The position numbers were made by a program, and so were the translations under genes. Shown here piece after piece: positions 17,912-24,172 of a DNA stretch of 38,497 nt. This DNA comes from a virus, in the IMG/VR virus record IMGVR_UViG_3300030106_004514, positions 1 through 38,497 of that record, one strand, 5' to 3'. The notes under the pieces were generated by a model that searched no databases, had not been told where the DNA came from, and was given only the letters and a program-made list of their open reading frames with translations. How positions within the stretch are numbered: position 1 is the first letter of the stretch; each line of letters starts with the position of its first letter.

Positions 17912-18348
17912 TTCTGCCTCCCATACTCGGCGATAAGCAGAGCGTCTGCGTTCCTGTGCGTCACCTTCTGGCCAGGAAACAAACGCTGGGCTGCAGCCTT
18001 CGTCACCTTCTTGTCACCCTTCGACATGCACTTCATCGCTTTCTGCCACGTGCCAGGGGTCACCGCCACAAACGGGATGGCGTGGCAGACAAGCAGGGCT
18101 CGACAGAACCCGTAGCTTGTGCCGAACTTGAACGTAGACGCTACACCCTGTCTCGGCATGGCGCTCACCTTCTCAAGGTAAGCCATCTTGATGTAGCGAG
18201 ACCACATGGCCACCTGGGTCGCCACGTCGTGCTCTGTGTCGTCGAGCCTGATAACGGCCACCACGCGACCCTCGCTGCACAAAATGGCGATAGCGCCCGA
18301 ATACCCAGGGTCTACGCCCATCGAGAACTGTCGGTCGACCTCGTTCAT
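17896..18348 (-). CDS. RuvC-like Holliday junction resolvase
   Basis: A 150-aa RNase H-fold nuclease. GVDPGYSGAIAIL near residue 11 supplies the first Asp, the EKV segment near residue 59 the Glu, and HRNADALLIAEYG near residue 130 the last acidic residue. This is the usual RuvC-type set of metal ligands and the usual length. It would resolve branched DNA before packaging or during recombination. The start at ATG 18348 overlaps the helicase stop as TGATG, so it is coupled to the helicase. Its partner in trans is probably the Rad52-type annealing protein on the other arm. Confidence 0.8.
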   Translation of the reverse strand: MNEVDRQFSMGVDPGYSGAIAILCSEGRVVAVIRLDDTEHDVATQVAMWSRYIKMAYLEKVSAMPRQGVASTFKFGTSYGFCRALLVCHAIPFVAVTPGTWQKAMKCMSKGDKKVTKAAAQRLFPGQKVTHRNADALLIAEYGRQKWSST

Positions 18349-19685
18349 CAGATAACCCCCGGCGTCATGTGCTCGAAACGCATACGGCTACCCGACCAGC
18401 ACACCTCGTCGATGCCAAGGTCGGTCATCACGCCGTCTCGGAACTTGCACATCCCAATCTCGGCCAGAGAACGGCTCATCCCAGGCTGAACACGGTGCGG
18501 AATCCACGGAACAAGAGCCACATCAGCGTCATCCTCGATGGCTCCAGAGCCCTTTGCGTCGCTGATAGAAGGCCGCTTCTTGCTGCGTTTAGCCTCCAAG
18601 GTGGGCTGAGACAGCACGACGACGACGCAGTTTAACTCAACGGCCAGGAGCTTTAGACCTCGGCTGTTGGCCGAGATGCCCTCTTCCTGGGTAGAGTCCC
18701 GCCTGGACGACCCGCCGCGCATAAGCTGCAAATAGTCGACCACCACGAGGCAGGGCTTGCTGTGCTCTGCGCTCATCTTCCTGGCTGCTCTTCGTATCGC
18801 TGCGACTGTCCCGCACTGTGGCCCCTCAATCTTGATGGGCAAAGAGGCTAGCATGTCAGCGGCCCCCATGACACGAGAGTAATCGTGCGCGTTCATCTCT
18901 GGCTTGGTCTGTACATGCAAAGGCACGCCACTCTTGGTCGCAACAAGCCGGCCGTACACCTGCCTGGCAGCCATCTCGTAGCTACAGATAAGAACAGGAA
19001 ACCCCTTCTCGGCCGCTGACAGAGCAAAGTTGTTGATGCTCAGCGCGCTCTTGCCGTGCCCTGCACACGACATCACAGCCACCTGCCACCCAGGCTTGAG
19101 ACCACCACCCAAGATGGTGTCCAAGGGCTGAATACCCGTGGGTATGACCGTGTTATCAGCCGTCCCGTCCTGGACAGAGCGTACGTAGTCGATGTGGTCT
19201 CGAACCCCATCGTACGCAGCCACGCCTGTGCCCAGGTTCCCTCGGGAGTTGATGCCCCTGAGAATCTCCTCGGCCTGGTCGATGGCCTCGTCAGCAGGCA
19301 AATCAGTCCGACCAAGAGCAGCCACGTCGTCACCTGCGTGGATAAGGGCGCGCTTGGCGCTCTTCTCCAACACGATGTCCACATAGTTGCTCAAGTTCGA
19401 CTTCGACGGAGCCTTGTCCAAAATCGAACCCAATTGAACAACGCCACCAAAGGACTCCCACACTCCCTTGTCCATCATCCACTGACGGATGCTCACCTCG
19501 TCAAACGTCTTCGACGTAGCGTGAAGTGAACACATAGCGTCCCACAACGTAGCATTCCTGGAGAGAAAGAAGTCCCCCCGCTGAAGCCCTCGTCCATCAA
19601 CATCCTCGAACAAGGATGGGTCTACGAGAAGCGTGCTCAACACACTCCCTTCTGCCTCTGTAGACCTCGGCAAATCATCAATCAT
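18348..19685 (-). CDS. DnaB-type replicative helicase
   Basis: A 445-aa hexameric-type helicase. The N-terminal DnaB domain (STEAEGSVLSTLLVDPSLF, residues 8-26) leads to a RecA-like core with Walker A CAGHGKS (about 207-213), the H1a-type Glu in SYEMAARQ (about 235-242) and Walker B LVVVDYLQL (about 313-321). It unwinds the fork 5' to 3'. No primase domain or separate primase gene is present, and no DNA polymerase, so host enzymes must be recruited. It starts at ATG 19685 with GGGAGG upstream and is the first gene of the leftward arm. Confidence 0.9.
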   Translation of the reverse strand: MIDDLPRSTEAEGSVLSTLLVDPSLFEDVDGRGLQRGDFFLSRNATLWDAMCSLHATSKTFDEVSIRQWMMDKGVWESFGGVVQLGSILDKAPSKSNLSNYVDIVLEKSAKRALIHAGDDVAALGRTDLPADEAIDQAEEILRGINSRGNLGTGVAAYDGVRDHIDYVRSVQDGTADNTVIPTGIQPLDTILGGGLKPGWQVAVMSCAGHGKSALSINNFALSAAEKGFPVLICSYEMAARQVYGRLVATKSGVPLHVQTKPEMNAHDYSRVMGAADMLASLPIKIEGPQCGTVAAIRRAARKMSAEHSKPCLVVVDYLQLMRGGSSRRDSTQEEGISANSRGLKLLAVELNCVVVVLSQPTLEAKRSKKRPSISDAKGSGAIEDDADVALVPWIPHRVQPGMSRSLAEIGMCKFRDGVMTDLGIDEVCWSGSRMRFEHMTPGVI

Positions 19686-19799
19686 CTGACACCTCCCTCG
19701 CGTGCGCGCGGAAATATATATATATCTCTAGTACTTAGAGATACTTCTTAGAAAACCTCAGATATACAGATATTCAGATATCTATATATCGGGAAAAAA
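19686..19799. promoter_or_regulatory. AT-rich island with inverted repeats upstream of the helicase
   Basis: From 19711 to 19799 the sequence is strongly AT-rich, in contrast to the GC-rich remainder. It holds a perfect inverted repeat TCTCTA-GTACT-TAGAGA (19725-19741), a second GATAT-TCAG-ATATC (19769-19782) and runs of TATATA. It lies between the XRE gene stop and the helicase start, so leftward promoters and operators are expected here. No unambiguous -35/-10 pair was found. It is also the best place for a DNA-unwinding element. No ORF was seen. Confidence 0.55.
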
Positions 19800-20024
19800 T
19801 TAGAGGATGATCGGTTCAAGATTATCTCCCAGCAAATCATTGAGGGACACACCCAAAACCTTCCCAGCCTTGCACCAGAAATGAATCGAACCAGACCTCT
19901 CCTTCTTCTCAACAAGACAGAGGTACGAACGACTCACACCCATACGCAAAGCTAAGCTAGCCTGAGTAAAACCCTGGGACTCTCGGACCTCCTTCAAGTT
20001 GTGCTGAATTACTGACTCATCCAT
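19800..20024 (-). CDS. Small XRE-family (Cro/CI-type) repressor
   Basis: A 74-aa protein that is almost entirely one helix-turn-helix domain (FTQASLALRMGVSRSYLCLVE, then KKE; residues 19-42), the size of Cro or of a one-domain CI-type regulator. It has no dimerisation or RecA-sensitive C-terminal domain. It starts at ATG 20024 with AGGAGG 5 nt upstream. It lies alone between two divergent arms and is flanked by inverted repeats, including a palindrome overlapping its own promoter at 20045-20073. It therefore probably represses itself and one of the arms. No integrase is present, so integration is not implied. Confidence 0.85.
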   Translation of the reverse strand: MDESVIQHNLKEVRESQGFTQASLALRMGVSRSYLCLVEKKERSGSIHFWCKAGKVLGVSLNDLLGDNLEPIIL

Positions 20025-20044
20025 CTCAACCTCCTGTTGACCGT

Positions 20045-20073
20045 AAGATACTGTATCTCTCAGTAAAGGGCAA
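20045..20073 (-). promoter_or_regulatory. Leftward sigma70-like promoter with overlapping operator palindrome
   Basis: On the minus strand, TTGCCC (20073-20068) and TATCTT (20050-20045) are 17 nt apart. The spacer and -10 contain the palindrome AGATAC-T-GTATCT (20046-20058), a 6-bp inverted repeat with a 1-bp centre. The XRE start codon lies about 20 bp downstream with its ribosome site in between. The half-site GAGATAC reappears at 19738. Autoregulation by the XRE protein is inferred. Confidence 0.55.
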
Positions 20074-20309
20074 GGGGGTTGCTGATTTTTTGGGCCGCGT
20101 CAGGAGGGCATAACCCCCCGCTTTCGACGATCTCAAAACTCTTTTCGACCCGGGCGCGCATAATGCATGCGTTAGCCGGGGCAGGGAAGCCAGGGGATGT
20201 CACCCCCCACCCCCTCGCAATCACGACGCGCAACGCGACGCCCGACCCTCTCTCAGACACCACGAGCCCCTGTGTAACTCTCCGAAACCATTGGGGAAAT
20301 CGATAGTGG

Positions 20310-20338
20310 TTGACGGAGAGAAAACGGCGTGCAATGAT
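20310..20338 (+). promoter_or_regulatory. Candidate rightward promoter
   Basis: TTGACG (20310-20315), then 17 bp, then AATGAT (20333-20338). The -35 matches sigma70 consensus at five of six positions and the -10 at four of six. It is the best spaced pair before the first rightward gene at 20416, giving a leader of about 70 nt. Not experimentally shown. Confidence 0.45.
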
Positions 20339-20381
20339 GGTGGCTCATTTGGCGTTCTCGTCTCGTCGCACCGTGCGTCGT

Positions 20382-20415
20382 TGCGAGGCGCCGCATTACG
20401 TCCGAGGAGGACACC
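20382..20415 (+). promoter_or_regulatory. Structured leader 1: double hairpin with SD element
   Basis: Hairpin TGCG-aggcgc-CGCA (20382-20395) is followed after 4 nt by GTCC-GAGGA-GGAC (20400-20412), which contains the AGGAGG ribosome site, then 3 nt and ATG 20416. This is the first of five copies of this arrangement. Confidence 0.55.
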
Positions 20416-20991
20416 ATGGCGAAGCGAAAGAACTCTCCCGCGAATTACGCATACAAGGCGACCGACAAGCGAGCCGTTTACGCGGTCTGGAACCCCGCGA
20501 TTAAGCATGCGCGAAACGCATGCCTGACGTACAGCGAGGTCGACGTCCAGACGGCCAAGGGCTTGCGTGACCTCGCGTTGAAGTGCATGCCCGACGGGTG
20601 GGCGATTGGCGAGAAGCTGCCGCCGATGAAGGGCAGTGGCCCGCTTGGCGGATACGCGATTGAATGCGAGGGGATGACCTTCGGCATCTACGACTGGCCT
20701 CGCGGCCGGAAGGGCATCCGCGTTCTCGTGCCCGTGGAGGGATGCGAGACCCAGACCGCCGCGCTCCAGGCCGCTGGTCGCCGGTTCGCGAGGAGTGGCG
20801 TATGGGGCAAGGCCATCGCCGAGGGCCGGAAGCCCAAGGCATCCGCGAAGACGCAGGAGGCCGTGAGCGAGGCCAAGGCCGAGGCCGTCGTCGAGGTCGC
20901 GAAGGATGCGCCCGTGGGGGTTGACGCGGATGCGTTGGCAGCCATCGTCGCCGAGGCTGTCGCCAAGGCGATGGCCGCCGTCCTCGCATAG
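20416..20991 (+). CDS. Hypothetical early protein 1
   Basis: A 191-aa protein, first gene of the rightward arm. It begins MAKRKNSPANYAYKATDKRA; the first 130 residues are basic and mixed alpha/beta, with several aromatic residues. Residues 130-191 are an Ala/Val/Glu/Lys-rich helical tail (AVSEAKAEAVVEVAKDAPVG, then DADALAAIVAEAVAKAMAAV). No signal peptide, membrane segment or known motif. The basic globular part plus helical tail could bind nucleic acid and oligomerise; that is a guess. It has its own SD hairpin and contains three GCATGC words. As a first early gene it is a candidate host-takeover or regulatory protein. Confidence 0.7.
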   Translation: MAKRKNSPANYAYKATDKRAVYAVWNPAIKHARNACLTYSEVDVQTAKGLRDLALKCMPDGWAIGEKLPPMKGSGPLGGYAIECEGMTFGIYDWPRGRKGIRVLVPVEGCETQTAALQAAGRRFARSGVWGKAIAEGRKPKASAKTQEAVSEAKAEAVVEVAKDAPVGVDADALAAIVAEAVAKAMAAVLA

Positions 20992-21123
20992 GCGTTAACG
21001 CCAGCACGTTCGGATGCGTTGGGGGGCTTCGGTCCCTCAACGCCATTCGGCGTTGGTGCATGGATATCCGTGCGTCAACGTCGCATGCAATCCGGCATGC
21101 GAATTAGGTCCGAGGAGGACAAC
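20991..21123 (+). promoter_or_regulatory. Structured leader 2 with mutually exclusive hairpins
   Basis: In order: a palindrome GGCGTTAACGCC (20991-21002); a 12-bp hairpin 21016-21043 with loop TTCG closed by C-G and two G-U pairs; a 7-bp hairpin CAACGCC-ATTC-GGCGTTG (21038-21055) sharing bases 21038-21043 with the preceding one; TCGCATGC-aatccg-GCATGCGA (21081-21102); and the SD hairpin GTCC-GAGGA-GGAC (21108-21120) 3 nt before ATG 21124. The shared arm means the second and third hairpins cannot form together. Confidence 0.6.
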
Positions 21124-21465
21124 ATGGGAAAATTTGACGACGCCTTACGCATGGCAGTGCGTCCGCGAAATGCGAGCCAGGTCGCCGCATGCGAGACGGT
21201 ACTCATGCAAGAGTTCATGCATGTGTTGATGGACAGGGGGCCACGCAAGCCGCTGGACATCTGCATGAGTGAACTGCCGAGCCTAGCGCATGCGGTTCGT
21301 GTCATGCCTGACGACATGTACTACGCCACCTGGCGCATGCTCTACCTGTACGTGGAGCATCCGAGCCCAGAGCTACTCGCCGCATGCGAGGGCGACGAGG
21401 CGCATGCCAAGGAGGCTATCGAGGGAGTGCTTGGTGCCATCATGACCCTCAGGCATGCGTCCTGA
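21124..21465 (+). CDS. Hypothetical early protein 2
   Basis: A 113-aa soluble, helical protein beginning MGKFDDALRMAVRPRNASQV. The start at 21124 is set by the leader SD hairpin; a longer frame from 21019 would translate the hairpins. It has four Cys and many Met and His residues (as in AACETVLMQEFMHVLMD). No known family was recognised. The gene holds seven GCATGC words falling in different codon phases: Ala-Cys, Ala-His-Ala and Arg-Met. The word is therefore not imposed by one amino-acid pair. Confidence 0.7.
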   Translation: MGKFDDALRMAVRPRNASQVAACETVLMQEFMHVLMDRGPRKPLDICMSELPSLAHAVRVMPDDMYYATWRMLYLYVEHPSPELLAACEGDEAHAKEAIEGVLGAIMTLRHAS

Positions 21466-21574
21466 GCCGGTCCGCTGCTCGATGCACATGAGTGACGGCA
21501 TGCGACACAGCATGTCGCACTCATGTGTATCAGGCATGGGATTGGTCCTATGCAATCGGTCCAAGGAGGACACT
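21466..21574 (+). promoter_or_regulatory. Structured leader 3 with a long bulged hairpin
   Basis: GATGCACATGAGTG (21481-21494) pairs with CACTCATGTGTATC (21518-21531), 14 bp with one G-U. It continues on the right arm as CGACA/TGTCG (21503-21507 with 21513-21517), leaving an 8-nt bulge ACGGCATG on the left. Next come GATTG-gtcctatg-CAATC (21540-21557) and the SD hairpin GTCC-AAGGA-GGAC (21559-21571), 3 nt before the GTG start 21575. No T run follows, so it is not an intrinsic terminator. Confidence 0.6.
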
Positions 21575-21790
21575 GTGAGTAAGAGCAAGAAGCATGCGAC
21601 CACGCATGCAAAGGAAATCACGATGGCCGTGGTCATCGCGGATGCAACGCCGGAGAACATCGCCATCGCCAAGGGATGGGTCGCCGACAACAAGCGCAGC
21701 CAGCGCATGCGTAAGGACAAGCGCGACAGCCAGCGCATGGACATCATGGCGAATGCCATTCGTGAGTGGCAGAAGGCAGGTGACGCATGA
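21575..21790 (+). CDS. Hypothetical early protein 3 (small, basic)
   Basis: A 71-aa protein starting at GTG 21575, the only non-ATG start among the five leader genes, positioned exactly 3 nt after the SD hairpin. It begins (M)SKSKKHATTHAKEITMAVVI and is very basic (WVADNKRSQRMRKDKRDSQR in the middle), so it may bind nucleic acid. It overlaps the next gene by 4 nt (ATGA). Not recognised. Confidence 0.65.
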   Translation: MSKSKKHATTHAKEITMAVVIADATPENIAIAKGWVADNKRSQRMRKDKRDSQRMDIMANAIREWQKAGDA

Positions 21791-22086
21791 AATGCGAGGC
21801 CATCGGCGCCAACCTGATGCAGCAGCATGTGGATGAGAAGGTTCGCATGCTTGACGCATTCATCGACCTGCTTGAGCACATCGAGGACCACCCCGTTTCC
21901 CGATACGAGTTCGGCGAAGACGAGGCCCTCGGCTTGCGATGCTTCGCGGGCTACTTGGCATGCGAGCTTGAGGAGCTACGCATGGGCCACGGAAGCGGGA
22001 CGCTGCCCGACGCCCTCTCGCATATCGCCATGCACTTCACGAGCCAGATGGCCAAGAACCACATGCGAGATAACCCTCGCCGCTAA
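21787..22086 (+). CDS. Hypothetical early protein 4
   Basis: A 99-aa acidic helical protein (MKCEAIGANLMQQHVDEKVR at the start; the segment LDAFIDLLEHIEDHPVSRYE follows). The ATGA overlap with the preceding basic 71-aa gene means the two are translated together, and the opposite charge suggests they might bind each other; a small basic/acidic coupled pair has the layout of a toxin-antitoxin or regulator pair, but no such family was recognised. Unlike its neighbours it has no structured leader of its own. Confidence 0.65.
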   Translation: MKCEAIGANLMQQHVDEKVRMLDAFIDLLEHIEDHPVSRYEFGEDEALGLRCFAGYLACELEELRMGHGSGTLPDALSHIAMHFTSQMAKNHMRDNPRR

Positions 22087-22211
22087 TGCATGCGGGTCGG
22101 CTGAGCACCGGCCCCTTGCTTCATGCATGCGACGCCACTTGTCGCATGTATGGAGCAGGATGTTCCTGCAATTACCCCCTCATGCGAGGGACTACATCCG
22201 AGGAGGATGAG
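22087..22211 (+). promoter_or_regulatory. Structured leader 4 with a 16-bp G-U-containing stem
   Basis: GCTTCATGCATGCGAC (22118-22133) pairs with GTCGCATGTATGGAGC (22141-22156): 16 bp with two G-U pairs and loop GCCACTT. GCAGGA-TGT-TCCTGC (22155-22169), CCCTC-ATGC-GAGGG (22177-22190) and the SD hairpin ATCC-GAGGA-GGAT (22196-22208) follow, then 3 nt and ATG 22212. In this copy the closing G-C pair of the SD hairpin is replaced by A-T on both sides, a compensatory change. Confidence 0.6.
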
Positions 22212-22409
22212 ATGATTGAGAATCTAGATGCGAAGACGAGAGAGCAGATTGGCAACTCGTGCCACGGATACACCGTGTTCGAGACGACGGATGAGGAGGC
22301 ACGACTTGCACGCATCCAAGAGCTAGCCAAGCTGCTCAGTGCGGACGCATGCGATGGGCCAGAGCTACTGGCTGACCTCGAGCTTCACCCGTACGCCGAC
22401 CAGGCATAG
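22212..22409 (+). CDS. Hypothetical early protein 5 (small, acidic)
   Basis: A 65-aa acidic, mostly helical protein (MIENLDAKTREQIGNSCHGY at the start, then DEEARLARIQELAKLLSADA). The start at 22212 is fixed by the SD hairpin ending 3 nt upstream; a longer frame from 22086 would include the 16-bp stem. No membrane segment or known motif. Small acidic early phage proteins often mimic nucleic acid or bind host enzymes; nothing here proves that. Confidence 0.65.
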   Translation: MIENLDAKTREQIGNSCHGYTVFETTDEEARLARIQELAKLLSADACDGPELLADLELHPYADQA

Positions 22410-22539
22410 GACACGTGAGAGTACACCCCAACCAGGGGGCAGCTTTAGCTGTACCCCCTGGTGGGGTGGTTTGGTTTTCGGCGGGGTGGTCCCGCCAAAT
22501 TTCCCCCTCATGCGAGGGGATAAGTCCGAGGAGGACACG
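22410..22539 (+). promoter_or_regulatory. Structured leader 5 with four successive hairpins, possible attenuator
   Basis: A long hairpin 22425-22467 has 14 bp (ACCCC, bulged A, ACCAGGGGG against CCCCCTGGTGGGGT) topped by CAGC-TTTA-GCTG and followed by GGTTTGGTTTT. Then GGCGGG-gtggt-CCCGCC (22480-22496), CCCCTC-ATGC-GAGGGG (22504-22519) and the SD hairpin GTCC-GAGGA-GGAC (22524-22536), 3 nt before ATG 22540. The T-rich stretch after the first hairpin is interrupted, so it could act as a partial terminator. Confidence 0.6.
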
Positions 22540-23115
22540 ATGAAGAGAGTTGACATTCGCATACGGTGGCCCGACCCAACCCTGGATACGGGATGGTCTT
22601 GGCGACTCGCCAAGGGCTACACGAAGGAGGCATGGGATGGGAAGATGGCCCTTCACATGCCGGTGCTTGACATGGGACAGGCAAAGACTCGCAACGAGTG
22701 GGTCTTGAGTCACCTGCCATCAGGCGGCCTAATCACGGTCCTGAAGCGGCCACTCAAGGATGCGGCTGCGGCTGTGGATTTGGCATGCGCTAGCGTGGAC
22801 GACTGGCGTCACATCATGGAGTACGACCACCATGCGGTGGATGCGGGGCCACGGCACTGGCCGTGCTTTGAGATGCGAGAGTTCAGGGATGCGGTGAATG
22901 ACGAGTGCAAGATGCTGCATGAGTACATGCGCAACCCCGTGCTGACTGCCGCATACAACCAGATGTTCGACGTCGCGCTGACGTATGCGGATTGCGATGC
23001 CCCTGGCTGTGGGTACACCGCATGCGTGGAGCCCGATGCGGACTACCCCTGCCCCGAATGCGACGAGGGCCGCATCGTCTCCCCCATCGAGCGAGTTCTC
23101 GGGGGGGAGGTGTAG
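22540..23115 (+). CDS. Hypothetical early protein 6 with C-terminal zinc ribbon-like motif
   Basis: A 191-aa protein. The N-terminal 145 residues are unrecognised mixed alpha/beta sequence rich in Trp and His. Residues about 148-180 hold Cys residues spaced as C-x4-C-x4-C-x8-C-x2-C (CDAPGCGYTACVEPDADYPC, then PEC), suggesting a bound zinc. The start ATG 22540 follows the fifth SD hairpin; the longer frame from 22339 would read through the leader hairpins. It is the last of the genes with a structured leader; the following genes are separated by only a few bases or overlap. Confidence 0.7.
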   Translation: MKRVDIRIRWPDPTLDTGWSWRLAKGYTKEAWDGKMALHMPVLDMGQAKTRNEWVLSHLPSGGLITVLKRPLKDAAAAVDLACASVDDWRHIMEYDHHAVDAGPRHWPCFEMREFRDAVNDECKMLHEYMRNPVLTAAYNQMFDVALTYADCDAPGCGYTACVEPDADYPCPECDEGRIVSPIERVLGGEV

Positions 23116-23117
23116 TC

Positions 23118-23819
23118 ATGCGTATTCTCGCAACGGCTAGGTCTCGCAACAGGCAGACCGGGGATGTGCCGACCGTGACCATCGGTCGCACGAAGAAAGA
23201 GATGCGTGCTTCATGCGCTCACTCCAAGTGCTCGCTGTTCCACGCATCCATGAAGGCCAAGTCCGACAAGGCATGGGCCAAGAAGAATGCGGCGGGCAAC
23301 ATCAGGTGCTACGCATGGGATGGGACGCCGAACATGGCAGCCCAATCCAAGGCGAAGAAGCATGCGAGGGGAGGGGATACCTCGCTTCGCAAGGCACTCG
23401 ATGACCGGCTCTGGTCAGCACGCATGGTCAGGGTCAGCGACCTCGGTGACATCTCGTGGCTCACGGAGGATGAGGCATGCGAGTTGCTCGACACCATCGA
23501 GGACGAGGGGCTCACGCCTATCGGCTACACGCATGGGTGGGGCAGAGCGCCATGGCTCAAGGGCAGGGTGATGGCTAGCGTTAGCAACGCAGACGAGTTC
23601 ATCCATGCGTGGGTTCGTGGGTGGGGATGCACTGTCATCCTGCCCCCTAACCACGATGAGCCGACGTTCACCGTGCGTGGTGTGACTGGCACCGTATGCC
23701 CGACCAAGCTGGGCGAACCGATTGATTGCAATACATGCCTTAAGTGCGATGGGAATGGGCTCATCGGCTTCCCAAGGCATGACCATTACGGCCGACATGT
23801 GGCCAAAGGAGTGAAGTGA
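23118..23819 (+). CDS. Cysteine-rich DUF7227/GP88-like phage protein
   Basis: A 233-aa protein beginning MRILATARSRNRQTGDVPTV and carrying clustered cysteines: CAHSKCSLFH near residue 33, CYAWDGTP near 60, CP near 194 and CNTCLKC near 205. GYTHGW and LMASVSN-like segments (here VMASVSNADE) are other typical blocks. This pattern matches, from memory, phage proteins annotated DUF7227 or grouped with mycobacteriophage gp88, whose cysteines probably hold a metal or Fe-S cluster; the biochemical role is unknown. The start ATG 23118 is 2 bp after the previous stop. It is coupled to the next gene through TGATG at 23819. Confidence 0.7.
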   Translation: MRILATARSRNRQTGDVPTVTIGRTKKEMRASCAHSKCSLFHASMKAKSDKAWAKKNAAGNIRCYAWDGTPNMAAQSKAKKHARGGDTSLRKALDDRLWSARMVRVSDLGDISWLTEDEACELLDTIEDEGLTPIGYTHGWGRAPWLKGRVMASVSNADEFIHAWVRGWGCTVILPPNHDEPTFTVRGVTGTVCPTKLGEPIDCNTCLKCDGNGLIGFPRHDHYGRHVAKGVK

Positions 23820-24172
23820 TGAAGCTGAACGTGGATGTGAGTGAGTCGTTGCACAAGAGCATGCAGCTTGCGGTGCTTGGCATGAAGGAGGTGACCGAGG
23901 CCACCTTCGAGGAGTTCTTCATTCGGATGTGCATGTATCACCGTGCGTTCGGGCTCGACATGCAGTACCCGACGACCGAGACCGCATGGCGTGCATTCAT
24001 CGGGGTCAAGAACCCTCGTGTCATCCCCGAGGAGATTGGCGAGTGGTGGCACCGCATGGGTGAGAGCCTGAGCTACGACCTGCTGCACAAGCACAGCATG
24101 GACTACGAGTACTCCTGGTTCAGCGAGGACTGGGATGCACACGAGGCTGCATGCGGGAAGGACGAGGCATGA
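23819..24172 (+). CDS. Hypothetical protein, early operon
   Basis: A 117-aa acidic soluble protein (MKLNVDVSESLHKSMQLAVL at the start), with many Trp and Tyr in the second half (GEWWHRMGESLSYDLLHKHS, then YEYSWFSEDW). The first 25 residues, a short beta strand followed by a helix, recall ribbon-helix-helix repressors but lack the basic strand. ATG 23819 forms TGATG with the preceding stop and has AAGGAG upstream. The end overlaps the next start as ATGA. Function unknown. Confidence 0.65.
   Translation: MKLNVDVSESLHKSMQLAVLGMKEVTEATFEEFFIRMCMYHRAFGLDMQYPTTETAWRAFIGVKNPRVIPEEIGEWWHRMGESLSYDLLHKHSMDYEYSWFSEDWDAHEAACGKDEA

Larger units (their letters stand above)
20074..20415. other. Gene-free region between the divergent arms
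   Basis: No convincing gene was seen in about 340 bp; short frames here have poor composition and no ribosome site. It holds a GCATGC at 20165 next to CATAAT (20159-20164), a possible -10 lacking a good -35, several short GC-rich repeats, and a better candidate rightward promoter at 20310-20338. The first structured leader begins after that. Confidence 0.6.

Noticed and set aside
19800-20024. XRE gene as proof of a temperate, integrating phage
   Set aside because: A one-domain XRE regulator also occurs in lytic phages; no integrase, excisionase or attachment site was seen.
20060-20508. Short frames in the switch region and over the first early gene, on both strands
   Set aside because: No ribosome site at their starts; composition unlike the neighbours; they overlap regulatory sequence or the first early gene.
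21481-21531. Long hairpin in leader 3 as an intrinsic terminator
   Set aside because: No T run follows and a gene starts 44 bp downstream.
24151-24168. ATG 24151 as the start of the coiled-coil protein
   Set aside because: It lies further inside the preceding gene; ATG 24169 forms the ATGA overlap used throughout this genome.
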